A stretch of DNA of 64,000 nucleotides from Halococcus agarilyticus (GCF_000334895.1 NZ_BAFM01000007.1:62001-126000); one strand, 5' to 3'. Positions 9,387-18,782 are shown, numbered from the stretch's first letter. Translations and numbers: made by a program. The notes: generated from the sequence alone by a model not told the origin.

Positions 9387-11026
9387 CAGGCCTCGACCTC
9401 GTCGATCGCGTGGCGGTCACGCTCGTCGAGTGCAGCGTCGAGCAGTCCCACGAACGGTGGGCTCGCCCGGCCGGGCCGCGACCGGAACTCGGGGTGGAAC
9501 TGGGTGCCGAAGAAGAACGGATGGTCGGCGAGTTCGAGGATCTCCATCCGGTTGTTCGCCCGGCCCGAAAAGTGGAGTCCTGCCTCCTCCAGGCGGTCGA
9601 TGTACTCGGGATTGACCTCGTAACGGTGGCGGTGGCGCTCGGTGCACGACTCGCCGTAGAGGTCGGCCGCGAGCGTTCCGGGTTCGATCACGGTCTCGTG
9701 TGCGCCCAGCCGCATCGTCCCGCCGAGGTCCTCGATGTCGTACTGCTCGGGCAGGAGACCGATCACGGGATGGGAAGTCTCCTCTTCGATCTCCGTCGAG
9801 TGCGCGCCGTCGAGATGCAGGACGTTTCGGGCGTACTCCACGACCGCCATCTGGAAACCGAGGCACAGCCCCAAGAACGGGACATCGTTCTCGCGGGCGT
9901 AACGTGCGGCGGCGATCTTCTCGGGGGTGCCTCGGGTGCCGAACCCGCCGGGGACGACCACGGCGTCGGCCTCACGCAGGCGGCGCTCGTGGGTGTTCGC
10001 CATCTCCTCGGCGTCGACCCAGAGCACCTCGACTTCGACGCCGTGTTCGAGCCCGGCGTGTTTCAGCGCCTCGTGGATCGAGAGGTACGCGTCCTCCAGG
10101 GCGTACTTCCCGACGAGCGCGATCGTCACGGTACCGGACTGCTCGCGGGTCACGAGGTCGCGCCACTGACTCGTGCGATCGTCGGCGGGCAGCGCACGCC
10201 CCGCGATCCCCAACTCGTCCATCACGTACTCGTCGAGGCCCTCGGACTCGACCATCAGCGGCACGTGGTAGATGTCCTCGACGTCTGGGTTCGAGAACAC
10301 CGCGTCCTCGGGCACGTCACAGAACAGCGCGATCTTCTCCTTGGTCTCGGGGTCGAGCTCGTCCTCGCAGCGGCCCACCACGATATCGGGCTGCAAACCA
10401 ATGGAACGGAGCTCCTTCACGCTGTGCTGGGTGGGTTTGGTCTTCTGCTCGCCGTTTTTCGAGTACGGAACCAAAGTGACGTGGGCGAGCAGGACGTCTT
10501 CATCGTCTTCCTCGTGGCTGAACTGCCGGATCGCCTCGTAGTACGGTCCGCCCTCGATGTCGCCGACCGTGCCACCGACCTCGATCAGACAGACGTCGTG
10601 GCCCGCGGCGGCCTCTCGGACGCGACGCTTGATGTCGTCGGTGATGTGTGGGATGATCTGGACCGTCTTCCCGAGGTAGTCGCCGCTTCGCTCCTTCTCG
10701 ATGACGTTCTTGTAGAGCTTTCCCGTGGTTATGTTCTGATCGAACGTCATGTCGGCGTCGAGGAAGCGCTCGTAGTTGCCCAGATCGAGATCGACCTCGC
10801 CGCCGTCCTTCAGGACGTAGACCTCGCCGTGCTGGTAGGGGTTCATCGTCCCGGCGTCGACGTTGAGATAGGGGTCGATCTTGACGGCGGTGACGTCGAA
10901 ACCGGCGTTCGCGAGCAGCCGGCCGGTGCTGGCGGCCGTGATGCCCTTTCCGAGGCCACTCATCACACCTCCGGTGACGAAAACGAACTTCGGTCCCGTG
11001 TCGGGACTTGGGGGGTCTGTCGGCAT
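9386..11026 (-). CDS. pyrG: CTP synthase
   Basis: Makes CTP from UTP, ATP and glutamine. 546 residues, normal length. The synthase domain begins with [13 protein letters not shown] (17-29) followed by [15 protein letters not shown]; the C-terminal class I glutaminase domain has the nucleophile in LGLCLGFQ (about residue 390) and catalytic His/Glu in FHPEF. The start at ATG 11026 gives a short polar N-terminal tail before the synthase domain. First gene of the pyrG-guaAb operon; the upstream region is shared with the divergent regulator at 11175. Confidence 0.95.
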   Translation of the reverse strand: MPTDPPSPDTGPKFVFVTGGVMSGLGKGITAASTGRLLANAGFDVTAVKIDPYLNVDAGTMNPYQHGEVYVLKDGGEVDLDLGNYERFLDADMTFDQNITTGKLYKNVIEKERSGDYLGKTVQIIPHITDDIKRRVREAAAGHDVCLIEVGGTVGDIEGGPYYEAIRQFSHEEDDEDVLLAHVTLVPYSKNGEQKTKPTQHSVKELRSIGLQPDIVVGRCEDELDPETKEKIALFCDVPEDAVFSNPDVEDIYHVPLMVESEGLDEYVMDELGIAGRALPADDRTSQWRDLVTREQSGTVTIALVGKYALEDAYLSIHEALKHAGLEHGVEVEVLWVDAEEMANTHERRLREADAVVVPGGFGTRGTPEKIAAARYARENDVPFLGLCLGFQMAVVEYARNVLHLDGAHSTEIEEETSHPVIGLLPEQYDIEDLGGTMRLGAHETVIEPGTLAADLYGESCTERHRHRYEVNPEYIDRLEEAGLHFSGRANNRMEILELADHPFFFGTQFHPEFRSRPGRASPPFVGLLDAALDERDRHAIDEVEA

Positions 11027-11128
11027 ATCAACGGTGCGCCAGCGGGGGACAAAATCGTTTCGGACCCCTGGATGACGATCTTGGGAAAGCGCGAAGAACA
11101 GCACGAGGTGCGAAAGTCAGAACAGAAT

Positions 11129-11144
11129 ATTTTCCTTGGAAAAT
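11129..11144. promoter_or_regulatory. palindromic operator candidate
   Basis: Perfect 7+2+7 inverted repeat ATTTTCC-TT-GGAAAAT in the divergent gap between pyrG and the HTH gene, 31 bases before the HTH gene's ATG, so it overlaps the expected TATA/BRE zone of a leaderless promoter. The position and symmetry suggest a binding site for the adjacent winged-helix protein. This is inference. Confidence 0.5.
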
Positions 11145-11174
11145 TACTTGCATCTCGGCGTCGTAGAATGAACG

Positions 11175-11693
11175 ATGACCGAGCAGGAGGGATGGAACGA
11201 CGTCAACGAGCACGTCCGCGAGCAGTGGACCGACGAGACGACGCCGTTCGAGCGGGTGTACGAAGTCGTCGAGACCACTCGTGAGGGCGCGTCGGCGGCG
11301 ACCATCGCCGAGCGCGCGCTCGTGAGCGAACCCACCGCCAGACGTCACTGCAACGCGCTCGTGAACACCGGCTTTGTGGCCACCGAGCAGGACGGCCGGA
11401 CGACACTCTACAGGCGCGACGAGGATCAGGTGCTGCTGAGTCGGATCCACGACCTCCGCGAGCGGGCCGACCGCGAGGAGTTGCTCGACGGGATCGAACG
11501 GATGAAAACGACGATCCGCGGGTACGAGGACACTCACGACGCGATCTCTCCGGAGGAACTCGCGCGACATCTCTCGGGTGCGGATAGCGAGGGCTGGGCG
11601 GACGTCACGTCGTGGAAGACCACTCGCCGGAACCTCGCCGTCGCACAGGCGGCGCTCGCCTACGACGAGGCCAGCGAACAGCTCACCGCATGA
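11175..11693 (+). CDS. winged-helix DUF7342-type regulator (antitoxin-like position)
   Basis: 172-residue acidic protein. Residues 25-70 form a winged helix: EGASAATIAERALVSE then TARRHCNALVNTGFV, followed by a wing ending in LYRRDE. The C-terminal half is helical and charged (IERMKTTIRGYEDTH) and includes EELARHL. I associate it with the haloarchaeal DUF7342 group from memory. It overlaps the next gene by ATGA, and a palindrome sits in its promoter, so autorepression and coupled translation are likely. It could be the antitoxin of a two-gene module; alternatively it is an ordinary ArsR-like regulator. Confidence 0.7.
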   Translation: MTEQEGWNDVNEHVREQWTDETTPFERVYEVVETTREGASAATIAERALVSEPTARRHCNALVNTGFVATEQDGRTTLYRRDEDQVLLSRIHDLRERADREELLDGIERMKTTIRGYEDTHDAISPEELARHLSGADSEGWADVTSWKTTRRNLAVAQAALAYDEASEQLTA

Positions 11694-12157
11694 TGGATGC
11701 GGACCGGACTGGCGAGTTCGGTCCGATCTCCCTCCCCGCGCTCCGGCGGATCCGCAATCTCTGGATGGATCTCGAACCCCTGGTGTCCGATACCGGCTAC
11801 GACGACCCGATCGATCCCGCCGAACTCTCCATCGAACTCGCCGATGGTCTCGACGACGCCGACACCGCCAGGTTCGACGTCCAATGGAGTGAGTTGGACA
11901 ACTACTCGTTTCACTACGTCGATGGCGCTGGCGTGAACTGGCGGTTCGACCGCCATCCCAACACCCACTCTCCCGAAGCGCATTTTCATCCGCCGCTGGG
12001 CTCATCGCCCGCGGACACATCGACCGCTGCCGCCGAACCCTCCTGCATCCGCGTCGAGGAGGTGTCTCTCGTGACTCGTGCAGTCATCGTAATGTGGCGT
12101 GCGGCCTACGAGAGCGACGACCGCGGACGGCTCAACAGCGTATCGAATCCACCGTGA
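11690..12157 (+). CDS. TumE-like (DUF6516-like) hypothetical protein, candidate toxin
   Basis: 155 residues. The centre carries an aromatic/histidine-rich stretch, YSFHYVDG, WRFDRHPN and HFHPP, that resembles the TumE/DUF6516 pattern of a YSYHY strand followed by a frame of His and Pro residues. The C-terminus is helical (LVTRAVIVMWRAAYE). No membrane or signal segment. The start codon overlaps the upstream regulator's stop (ATGA). By position and pattern it may be the effector of a toxin-antitoxin module, but the family link rests on motif resemblance only. Confidence 0.55.
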   Translation: MMDADRTGEFGPISLPALRRIRNLWMDLEPLVSDTGYDDPIDPAELSIELADGLDDADTARFDVQWSELDNYSFHYVDGAGVNWRFDRHPNTHSPEAHFHPPLGSSPADTSTAAAEPSCIRVEEVSLVTRAVIVMWRAAYESDDRGRLNSVSNPP

Positions 12158-12214
12158 TCGTTGCGGATAGTCTATGTCTGCGGGATTGCCGACGAGTCAT
12201 CGAGACTTTCAGCG

Positions 12215-12826
12215 TCACCACTCCTCGTCGAAGAACCCGACGACCGCCGCAGCCACCTTCTCGGCCTGCCCGACGAAGAAGTGATCCGCCGACAGTGCCG
12301 TCACCGCCAGATCGAGTTCGCGGGCGCGCTCGACCACCGGCCTCCAGTCCGCGGTCGTGTCGCGCTCGGCATAGAGCACCTGTACCGGACAGTCGATCCC
12401 GTCGAGGGCGGCCACCGCGTCCGTACCCTCGTGGCCACGGTCGGGCGCGAGCGCGCTCACCGCTCGGAGTCCCTCCAGATCGGGGGCCGCACACAGCGCC
12501 ATCGTCGCGCCGAAGCTGAACCCGAACAGGCCGACCGAATCGGCGTGCTCGTGTGCCCATTGGACGGCGTTTTTCAGGTCGGACTGCTCGCCTCGGCCCT
12601 CGTCCCAGTTCCCATAATCGAACCGGAGGCACGCGACGCCACGCTTCCGGAGTGCGTCGCTCACGGCCACGAGCCGCCGGTCGGAGCGCGTTCCGCCGTC
12701 CTGGGGATGGGGCGGACACGCGACGACGACTCGTTCGAGCTCCGGGTCCGTGCTCTCGTCCGGCGCGCCGTCCGGGCGATCGAGCGTTCCACGCACGTCC
12801 CGACCGCCGGGCACCACGACGTCCAT
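12215..12826 (-). CDS. alpha/beta hydrolase, dienelactone-hydrolase-like
   Basis: 203-residue cytoplasmic hydrolase. The nucleophile elbow is GFSFG (about 101-105, Ser103), preceded by a strand and DYGNWDEG. The late acid is in YAERDTTAD and the catalytic His in SADHFF. Starts at ATG 12826 with a short strand typical of this family; the same reading frame stays open far upstream through pspA, but that part is antisense and was left out. Divergent from pspA by about 55 bases. Substrate unknown. Confidence 0.8.
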   Translation of the reverse strand: MDVVVPGGRDVRGTLDRPDGAPDESTDPELERVVVACPPHPQDGGTRSDRRLVAVSDALRKRGVACLRFDYGNWDEGRGEQSDLKNAVQWAHEHADSVGLFGFSFGATMALCAAPDLEGLRAVSALAPDRGHEGTDAVAALDGIDCPVQVLYAERDTTADWRPVVERARELDLAVTALSADHFFVGQAEKVAAAVVGFFDEEW

Positions 12827-12880
12827 CGTCCGGGGTTCGTGTAGGAGGTGTTTTAAGATGACGGGACTCCAACGGGCGGC

Positions 12881-13735
12881 ATGGGAATCCTCTCGCGCGC
12901 GTCGTACGTCATCCGGTCGCGGCTGAACGCGGTCCTCGATAGCGCCGAGGACCCGGGCGAGCAGCTCGATTACTCCTACGAACAGCTCCGCGACCAGCTC
13001 CAGGACGTGAAGGGCGGGATCGCGGACCTCACCACCCAGAAGAAACGCCTCGAGATCCAGAAGCGCCGGCTGGAGGAGAACGTCGAGAAACACAACGAGC
13101 AGGCCCGCGAAGCCGTCCGTCAGGATCGCGACGACCTCGCACGCCAGGCCCTCGAAAAGAAAAAGCAGAAGATGACCCAGATCGAGGACCTCGAGGGTCA
13201 GATCGCCGAACTCCAGAACACTCAGGACCAGCTCGTCGAGAAGAAAAACACCCTCCAGGGCCGGATCGACGAGTTCCGCACGAAAAAGGAGACGATGAAG
13301 GCACGCTACGAGGCCGCCGAAGCGAGCACGAGAGTGTCCGAAGCGATGACGGGCGCTGGCGACGAGATGGAGGACGTGGGTCGGTCGATCGAGCGCGCGA
13401 ACGAGCGGACCGAGGACATGGAGGCCCGTGCCGCGGCGATGGACGAGCTCGAGGAGTCGGGGGCGTTCGAGGACGCGCTCTCCGACAAGGACAGCATCGA
13501 CCGCGAGCTCGAATCGCTCAGCACCGACAGCGAGGTCGACGCCGAACTGGAGACTCTCCAGGCCGAGATGGGGGCGGACGGTGGCTCCGAAACGGCGAGC
13601 GAGTCGACGAGCGAGGATGTCGAGTCGGCGACCACCGAGGTCGACGCCGGTGGAACCGACGGCGGCAGCGACGAACCGGCCGATCCCGCGGTCGAGGCCG
13701 AACTCGAAGAGCTCCAGAACGACGAGGACGGGTAG
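12881..13735 (+). CDS. pspA: PspA/IM30 (ESCRT-III-like) membrane-maintenance protein
   Basis: 284 residues, nearly all coiled coil from about 25 to 190 with Lys/Glu/Gln heptads, and no membrane span. The N-terminus MGILSRASYVIRSRLN is an amphipathic helix as in PspA/Vipp1, which binds stressed membranes. The C-terminal 90 residues are acidic, Ser/Thr-rich and probably disordered, then end in a short helix. It precedes an integral membrane protein by 84 bases, which fits a membrane-stress role. Confidence 0.85.
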   Translation: MGILSRASYVIRSRLNAVLDSAEDPGEQLDYSYEQLRDQLQDVKGGIADLTTQKKRLEIQKRRLEENVEKHNEQAREAVRQDRDDLARQALEKKKQKMTQIEDLEGQIAELQNTQDQLVEKKNTLQGRIDEFRTKKETMKARYEAAEASTRVSEAMTGAGDEMEDVGRSIERANERTEDMEARAAAMDELEESGAFEDALSDKDSIDRELESLSTDSEVDAELETLQAEMGADGGSETASESTSEDVESATTEVDAGGTDGGSDEPADPAVEAELEELQNDEDG

Positions 13736-13819
13736 CGAAGCGCGCTCCCCGACCCCGGCCGATCCCGATCGTCGCGCCGCAACCACAACCTTTTGCCCGG
13801 CAGCGGTAGGAGAGGTGGT

Positions 13820-14866
13820 ATGGCCGAGTCGGACGCCGACCAGCCGAGCGACACGATGCGCGAGCGGGTCGGCGAGAGTCGGACGAAGCTCTGGCTGTTG
13901 CTCGACGCCGACCGCCGCGTGATCGCGGCCATCCCCCTCTGTCTCGTGTTCGTCTCGCTCGTCGTGCTCGGCGTACTCGACCCCGCTCCGCTCTCGCGAG
14001 CGATCGTCACGGGCGACCCGTTCGAGACCGTCTTCCAGGGGTTTCTGACCGCCATCATCACCGGTGTGACGCTCGTGGTCACCATCAACCAGCTCGTGCT
14101 CTCCCAGGAACTCGGTGCGGTCGACGACCAGCGCGAGCGGATGTCCGGTGCGATGGAGTTCCGTGAGGACGTCGAGACCGCGATCGAGGCTCCGATCAGC
14201 CCCCCCGAACCGTCGAGCTTCCTCCGGGCGATCGTCGACGTGACACAGACGCGCGCGAACGCCCTCGAAGAGGCCGTCTCGGAGAGCCGGGACGAGCAGT
14301 TCATCGAACGCACCGAGGACTACGTCGACAGCCTCACCGTGAACGCCGAGACGGTCGGCAACCAGCTCGAAGACGCCCAGTTCGGCACGTTCGACCTCCT
14401 CTTCGCCGCGCTCGATTACAACTACTCGTGGAAGATCTACGAGGCACGCCGCCTCCGCAACGAGCACGAGGACTCGGTGACCGACGAAACCGACGACGCC
14501 TTCGAGGGACTCATCGAGGTGCTCAAGTTCTTCGGCCCGGCGCGCGAGCACTTCAAGACGCTGTACTTCGAGTGGGAACTCATCAACCTCTCGCGCGCGA
14601 TGCTCTACTCCGCTGTTCCGGCACTGATCGTCATCCTCGGGGGGATCCTCTACGCCGACAACCCGGGGTCGATTCCCGGTGTCACGTTCGGGATCGAGAA
14701 CCTCGTCTGGGTCGCGAGCGCCGCGTCGACGATCGCGCTGGTCCCGTTCATGCTGCTGCTCTCCTTTATCCTCCGGATCGCCACGGTCGCGAAGCGGACC
14801 CTCTCGATCGGGCCGTTCATCCTACGCGAATCCGCCCGGACCGAGGACATCGCGTGGGACGAGTAA
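13820..14866 (+). CDS. haloarchaeal integral membrane protein
   Basis: 348 residues, no named family recognised. Two hydrophobic segments near the N-terminus (about 35-55 and 73-95) and two near the C-terminus (about 255-275 and 290-320) flank a long polar middle region with predicted helices and many acidic residues. Topology suggests a cytoplasmic or external central domain of about 150 residues. Located directly after pspA and in the same direction, it may be a membrane partner of PspA, though this is inference from position. Confidence 0.75.
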   Translation: MAESDADQPSDTMRERVGESRTKLWLLLDADRRVIAAIPLCLVFVSLVVLGVLDPAPLSRAIVTGDPFETVFQGFLTAIITGVTLVVTINQLVLSQELGAVDDQRERMSGAMEFREDVETAIEAPISPPEPSSFLRAIVDVTQTRANALEEAVSESRDEQFIERTEDYVDSLTVNAETVGNQLEDAQFGTFDLLFAALDYNYSWKIYEARRLRNEHEDSVTDETDDAFEGLIEVLKFFGPAREHFKTLYFEWELINLSRAMLYSAVPALIVILGGILYADNPGSIPGVTFGIENLVWVASAASTIALVPFMLLLSFILRIATVAKRTLSIGPFILRESARTEDIAWDE

Positions 14867-14892
14867 CGCTCCGTCCGACGGTCTGACGTCGA

Positions 14893-15408
14893 TCAGTCGA
14901 CGTTCTCGCCCTGGTAGCTTCCGTCGTATCGGCCGTCGTGGTCAGCCTCGGCGAGCACGAGCTGGGCGATGCGCGCGCTGCGCTCGATCTCGACGTCGTG
15001 GTGTACCTGGAGAAGCCCCTCGCCACGTCCCTCGTACCCCGCGTCCCAGACAGCGGTGTTGAGCATACACGAGTTGCGCATGAGCGACGAGCGCGGGTGG
15101 ATGAATCCGATATGGCCGTCGGGGATCCGGACGGTTTCGGCGTACCGGACGACGTACCCGCCCGGTGGGAGATAGTAGGGATCGGTCGCGTTATCGGTCC
15201 CGAAATCGGTGTCGTCGGCTCCCGATCCCTCGGTGACGTGTTCGCGGCGTCGGTGACGGTCGCCGATCTCCTTGCCGTCGACCCCGATGTGGCCCGGCTC
15301 GTGCTGGGAGAACACCGCTTCGAGCGTGAGATCGACGCCGTTCGGCTGGATCTGTTCGGCCGTGACCGGCGTGACGTGCTCGGCGACGAACTGCCCGCTC
15401 TCGAACAT
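14893..15408 (-). CDS. dut: dUTPase / dCTP deaminase family
   Basis: 171 residues. Hydrolyses dUTP to dUMP, keeping uracil out of DNA; the related dCTP deaminase fold cannot be fully excluded. Signature pieces: HPRSSLMR (about 109-116), the sugar-binding AVWDAGYEG (about 122-130) with the Asp that activates water, and QLVLAEAD in the trimer strand. It ends in a Gly/Tyr-rich flexible tail (YDGSYQGE) that would cap the active site. Divergent from aconitase. Confidence 0.85.
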   Translation of the reverse strand: MFESGQFVAEHVTPVTAEQIQPNGVDLTLEAVFSQHEPGHIGVDGKEIGDRHRRREHVTEGSGADDTDFGTDNATDPYYLPPGGYVVRYAETVRIPDGHIGFIHPRSSLMRNSCMLNTAVWDAGYEGRGEGLLQVHHDVEIERSARIAQLVLAEADHDGRYDGSYQGENVD

Positions 15409-15540
15409 ACGCCCGTTTTTTCAAGGGGGAGCAAAGAGCTATCGGAGCGATACCGTCGTCGCCACGACCACGACTGGCGCTGTCACTCCGTATGGCAATA
15501 CTTGCGGTGTGTGGCGGTCTTTCGTGCGAAACGCACGGGA

Positions 15541-15546
15541 TTTATA
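15541..15546 (+). promoter_or_regulatory. TATA box of aconitase
   Basis: TTTATA lies 28-33 bases before the aconitase ATG at 15574, the spacing expected for a leaderless haloarchaeal transcript. Confidence 0.65.
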
Positions 15547-15573
15547 CCGGTGGCCGGCGGAGTGTTCGGTGCT

Positions 15574-17547
15574 ATGGGACAAACGCTGACCGAGAAGATC
15601 CTCGATGACCACCTCGTCGAGGGCGAACTCGAAACCGGCGAGGAGATCGGGATCGACATCGACCAGGTGCTCACCCAGGACACGACCGGGACGCTGGTCT
15701 GGCTCCAGTTCGAGGCGCTCGGCCTCGACGAGGTCCAGACCGAACTCGCGGCCCAGTACTGCGACCACCAGACCTACCAGTTCGACTTCAAGAACTCCGA
15801 CGACCACCGCTTCCTCCGGTCGGCGGCCGGCACGTTCGGCGCACACTTCTCCCGACCGGGCAACGGCATCTGCCATCAGGTTCACAAAGAACGGTTCGCC
15901 GCACCGGGCAAGACGATGCTCGGCAGCGACAGTCACACCCCGACGCCTGGCGGGATGGGCGAGCTCGCGATCGGCTCCGGCGGTCTCGACGTGGCCGTCG
16001 CGATGGGCGGCGGCCAGTACTACATCGAGATGCCCGAGGTCGTGAACGTCCGGCTCGAAGGCGACCTTCCCGACTGGGCCACCGCGAAGGACGTCATTCT
16101 CCACCTGCTCGGCGAGCTCTCGGTCAAGGGTGGCGTCGGCAAGGTGCTCGAATACACCGGGCCTGGCGTCGAGAACCTCTCGGTGCCCGAACGGACCACC
16201 ATCACCAACATGGGAACCGAGCTCGGGGCCACGACCTCGATCTTCCCGACCGACGACCACACCCAGGAGTTCCTCGACCGGCTCGGCCGTGGCGACGAGC
16301 ACGTCGAGATCGGACCGGACGAGGATGCGGAGTACGACGACGTGATCGAGGTCGATCTCGGTGATCTCGAACCGCTCATCGCCACGCCGTCGATGCCCGA
16401 CAACGTCGTTCCCGTGCGCGAGGTCGCCGGCGAGGACGTCGAGCAGGTCATCATCGGCTCGTGCACCAACGGGGCCTACGAGGACATCCTCCCCGGCGCG
16501 AAGATGCTCGAAGGCCGCGAGGTCGACAAGCGCACCGAGATGATCGTCGCGCCCGGCTCGAAGCAGGCCTCCGAACTGCTCGCGCGCGAGGGCTGGACCG
16601 CCGAAATGATGGCCGCCGGCGTCAACTTCTCCGAGGCGACCTGTGGCGCGTGCATCGGCATCGGTCACGTGCCCGCCTCCGACTCGGTCTCGCTCCGAAC
16701 GTTCAACCGCAACTTCGAGGGCCGGTCGGGTATCGAGGACGACTCGGTCTACCTCTGCTCGCCGGAGGTCGCCACCGCCTCCGCGATCGCCGGCGAAATC
16801 GTCGATCCGCGCGACCTCGCGGACGACCTCGGCGACCTCGAGGATCCCGGCTTCGAGATGGCCGACACCTACGACGGCTCGACCGCCGACCTCATCGCAC
16901 CGGACGAGGCCGTCGACGACGGGCTCGTGAAGGGGCCGAACATCGGCGACGTCCCGCTGAAGGACCCGCTCGACGCCCACCTCGAAGGATCGGCGCTGCT
17001 CAAGATGGACGACAACATCACGACCGACCACATCATCCCGGCGACCCAGGACATCCTGATGTACCGGTCGAACATTCCCAAGCTCTCGGAGTTCACGCTC
17101 TCGCGGGTCGACGACGACTTCGCCCAGCGCGCGCTCGACGCCGACGGCGGGTTCCTCGTCGCGGGCGAGAACTACGGCCAGGGGAGTTCGCGCGAGCACG
17201 CGGCGCTCTGTCCGATGTATCTCGGCGTCGAGGGCGTCCTCGCCCAGAGCTTCGCCCGGATCCACAAGGCGAACCTGTTCAACTTCGGACTCCTGCCCCT
17301 CACGATCGACGAGGACACCTACGAGCAGATCGACGAGGGCGACGACATCGAGATCGTCGACGACGTCGAGGAGGCCGTCCGGAGCGGTCAGGACGAGTTC
17401 ACGATCCGCGTGAACGACGACTGGGAGGCGATCGGCCAGCTCGACGCCTCCGCCCGTGAGCGTGAGATCCTCGCCGACGGCGGCAAGCTCCCGCACACGA
17501 AGGCCCAGCAGGACGATAGCTCGGGTGCGGCTCCCGCGGACGACTAA
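15574..17547 (+). CDS. acn: aconitate hydratase
   Basis: TCA-cycle enzyme interconverting citrate and isocitrate. 657 residues, the shorter archaeal form. The [4Fe-4S] ligands are Cys297 (GSCTNG) and Cys357/Cys360 (CGACIG). SDSHTPTPGG in the first half and GENYGQGSSREHAA in the C-terminal swivelling domain are diagnostic. The reading frame is open upstream, but the TATA box at 15541 and similarity both fix ATG 15574. A T-run follows the stop. Acidic surface composition is typical of a halophile cytosolic enzyme. Confidence 0.96.
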   Translation: MGQTLTEKILDDHLVEGELETGEEIGIDIDQVLTQDTTGTLVWLQFEALGLDEVQTELAAQYCDHQTYQFDFKNSDDHRFLRSAAGTFGAHFSRPGNGICHQVHKERFAAPGKTMLGSDSHTPTPGGMGELAIGSGGLDVAVAMGGGQYYIEMPEVVNVRLEGDLPDWATAKDVILHLLGELSVKGGVGKVLEYTGPGVENLSVPERTTITNMGTELGATTSIFPTDDHTQEFLDRLGRGDEHVEIGPDEDAEYDDVIEVDLGDLEPLIATPSMPDNVVPVREVAGEDVEQVIIGSCTNGAYEDILPGAKMLEGREVDKRTEMIVAPGSKQASELLAREGWTAEMMAAGVNFSEATCGACIGIGHVPASDSVSLRTFNRNFEGRSGIEDDSVYLCSPEVATASAIAGEIVDPRDLADDLGDLEDPGFEMADTYDGSTADLIAPDEAVDDGLVKGPNIGDVPLKDPLDAHLEGSALLKMDDNITTDHIIPATQDILMYRSNIPKLSEFTLSRVDDDFAQRALDADGGFLVAGENYGQGSSREHAALCPMYLGVEGVLAQSFARIHKANLFNFGLLPLTIDEDTYEQIDEGDDIEIVDDVEEAVRSGQDEFTIRVNDDWEAIGQLDASAREREILADGGKLPHTKAQQDDSSGAAPADD

Positions 17548-17551
17548 CGAC

Positions 17552-17557
17552 TTTTTT
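17552..17557 (+). terminator. T-tract terminator after aconitase
   Basis: Run of six T five bases after the TAA stop of aconitase, the usual form of an archaeal intrinsic terminator. Confidence 0.5.
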
Positions 17558-17567
17558 ACTTCGTCGG

Positions 17568-17811
17568 GTGGCCTCCCTGCGGTCGGCCACCTCTCCTCGC
17601 AAAAACCTCGACTAAAAACACCCGCTCACTCGCGCCTTCGGCGCTCGTTCACGGTACAACTGCTGGCGCTCTCCGCAGCCGCACAGCACCGCCGAAGCCC
17701 TCGCTGCTCCCTCCGGTCGCACCTCGCCCTTCATCCGCCAGGAGAGCAAGCTCTCCTGAGCCACTGCGGTCGCGGAGCGACCGCAGGACGCCAGGCCAGC
17801 ACCGCCTGGCG
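17568..17811. repeat. cluster of perfect hairpins in aconitase-downstream gap
   Basis: The 294-base gap between aconitase and the next gene holds no coding sequence I can support. It contains inverted repeats: 17568-17590 (GTGGCC/GGCCAC), 17739-17758 (9-bp stem, AA loop), 17765-17785 (9-bp stem, GGA loop) and 17789-17811 (8-bp stem, 7-nt loop). The last three are spaced about 25 nt apart, like the larger array at 22060-22192. Confidence 0.6.
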
Positions 17812-17841
17812 ACCGCAACCGGCCCGACGGCACCGCCGCCG

Positions 17842-18135
17842 CTACTCGTCGGCCCGGTCGCTGTAGGCGGCGTACCGGAGGAGATTCAGACTCCATTCCT
17901 CGGGGAGTTCGGCGACGAGTTCGTTGACGCCGGTCTGCTCGTACTCCTCGTCGAGTACGGCGGCGACGTGATCGGCCGCCTTCCCGTAGGCGACGCTTTT
18001 CCCCTCGGCCTCGCCCGTCTCGCGGTCGGTCAGTTCGTCCTGGTTCTCGATGGCGTCGAGCTTCTGCACCCCGCTGAGAACGCGCAGCCGCAGCCGGATG
18101 TTCTCCAGATCCTCGCGGTCTGCCTCGTCGAGCAT
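17842..18135 (-). CDS. haloarchaeal hypothetical, 97 residues
   Basis: Small acidic helical protein with no recognised domain. It starts MLDEADREDLENIR and carries LRLRVLSGVQKLD, then a polar middle and a terminal helix around WSLNLLRYAAY. It is followed (3') by the hairpin cluster. A TATA-like context upstream is not obvious. Composition is that of a genuine halophile gene, and the opposite strand offers nothing better. Confidence 0.6.
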   Translation of the reverse strand: MLDEADREDLENIRLRLRVLSGVQKLDAIENQDELTDRETGEAEGKSVAYGKAADHVAAVLDEEYEQTGVNELVAELPEEWSLNLLRYAAYSDRADE

Positions 18136-18191
18136 GTGGCGGGGTTGTGCGCTCCGAGGGATAAACGAACCGTCGTGGTCGGCAGCGCCGG

Positions 18192-18782
18192 TCAGGCGAC
18201 GTACGTATCGCGGATCGTCCCCGCGAGCAGCCCGTCGCGATCGAGCGCGAGCGCGACCAGCACGAACGGGTGCTCCGCCGGCCGGATGACGAACACTCCG
18301 TAGGGTGGCTCCGCACCCTCTCCCAGTCGGTCGATCAACGGCTCCAGAGGGGTAACTCCATCACGAAACTCGCCATAGAGATCGCGCTGGCCCGCCTGCT
18401 CCGCGAAGGTGTAAACCACCCCATTGGTCTCGCCGTCGGTGTCCTGGGTCACCCGCGAGTTCATCGCCGCTCCCTCGCGTCGCGCCTCGTTCCACGTCTC
18501 GCGCGCGACCTCGAAGACGTCGGTCGCGCCGTCGACGAACTCGACCGTGGTCCGGCTGTCGATCGAAAGCTCCGCGAACCGCGGCGCGTCGTCGTCCCAC
18601 GACAGCGTCGCGTCGATCCGGTTGCCCGCCGCTACTTCCGCCACCCGATCGGCGAGCTCTCCCTCGTAGCCTGCGGTCGTGACGTAAGTCGGGTCCTGGC
18701 TCTCGACGTCGAGCAGGAGGAGTTCGTCGGGCCTGCGCGTACTCGAAAGCACGCGGTAGGTCCCGGACGTCGTCGGTTGCAT
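18192..18782 (-). CDS. DUF6663-type haloarchaeal protein
   Basis: 196 residues, soluble, probably a beta-rich N-terminal part (TYRVLSSTRRPDELLLLDVE, RIDATLSWD) and a helical second part (VFEVARETWNEARREGAAMNSRV). The family label DUF6663 is from memory. A segment near VVYTFAEQAGQRDLYGEF resembles a small-molecule-binding domain but no catalytic motif is visible. Divergent from the BtuF-like gene with about 75 bases between, so the two may share a control region. Confidence 0.65.
   Translation of the reverse strand: MQPTTSGTYRVLSSTRRPDELLLLDVESQDPTYVTTAGYEGELADRVAEVAAGNRIDATLSWDDDAPRFAELSIDSRTTVEFVDGATDVFEVARETWNEARREGAAMNSRVTQDTDGETNGVVYTFAEQAGQRDLYGEFRDGVTPLEPLIDRLGEGAEPPYGVFVIRPAEHPFVLVALALDRDGLLAGTIRDTYVA

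Noticed and set aside
12827-14551. Upstream extension of the dienelactone-hydrolase-like frame across pspA and the membrane-protein gene
   Set aside because: The extension is antisense to pspA and the next gene; the hydrolase fold begins at ATG 12826.
14938-15573. N-terminal extension of the aconitase frame by over 200 codons
   Set aside because: It runs antisense to dut, and the promoter and family start are both at 15541-15574.
15439-17496. 685-codon reverse frame opposite aconitase
   Set aside because: Antisense shadow; aconitase has all Fe-S ligands and a TATA box, while the shadow shows no domain.
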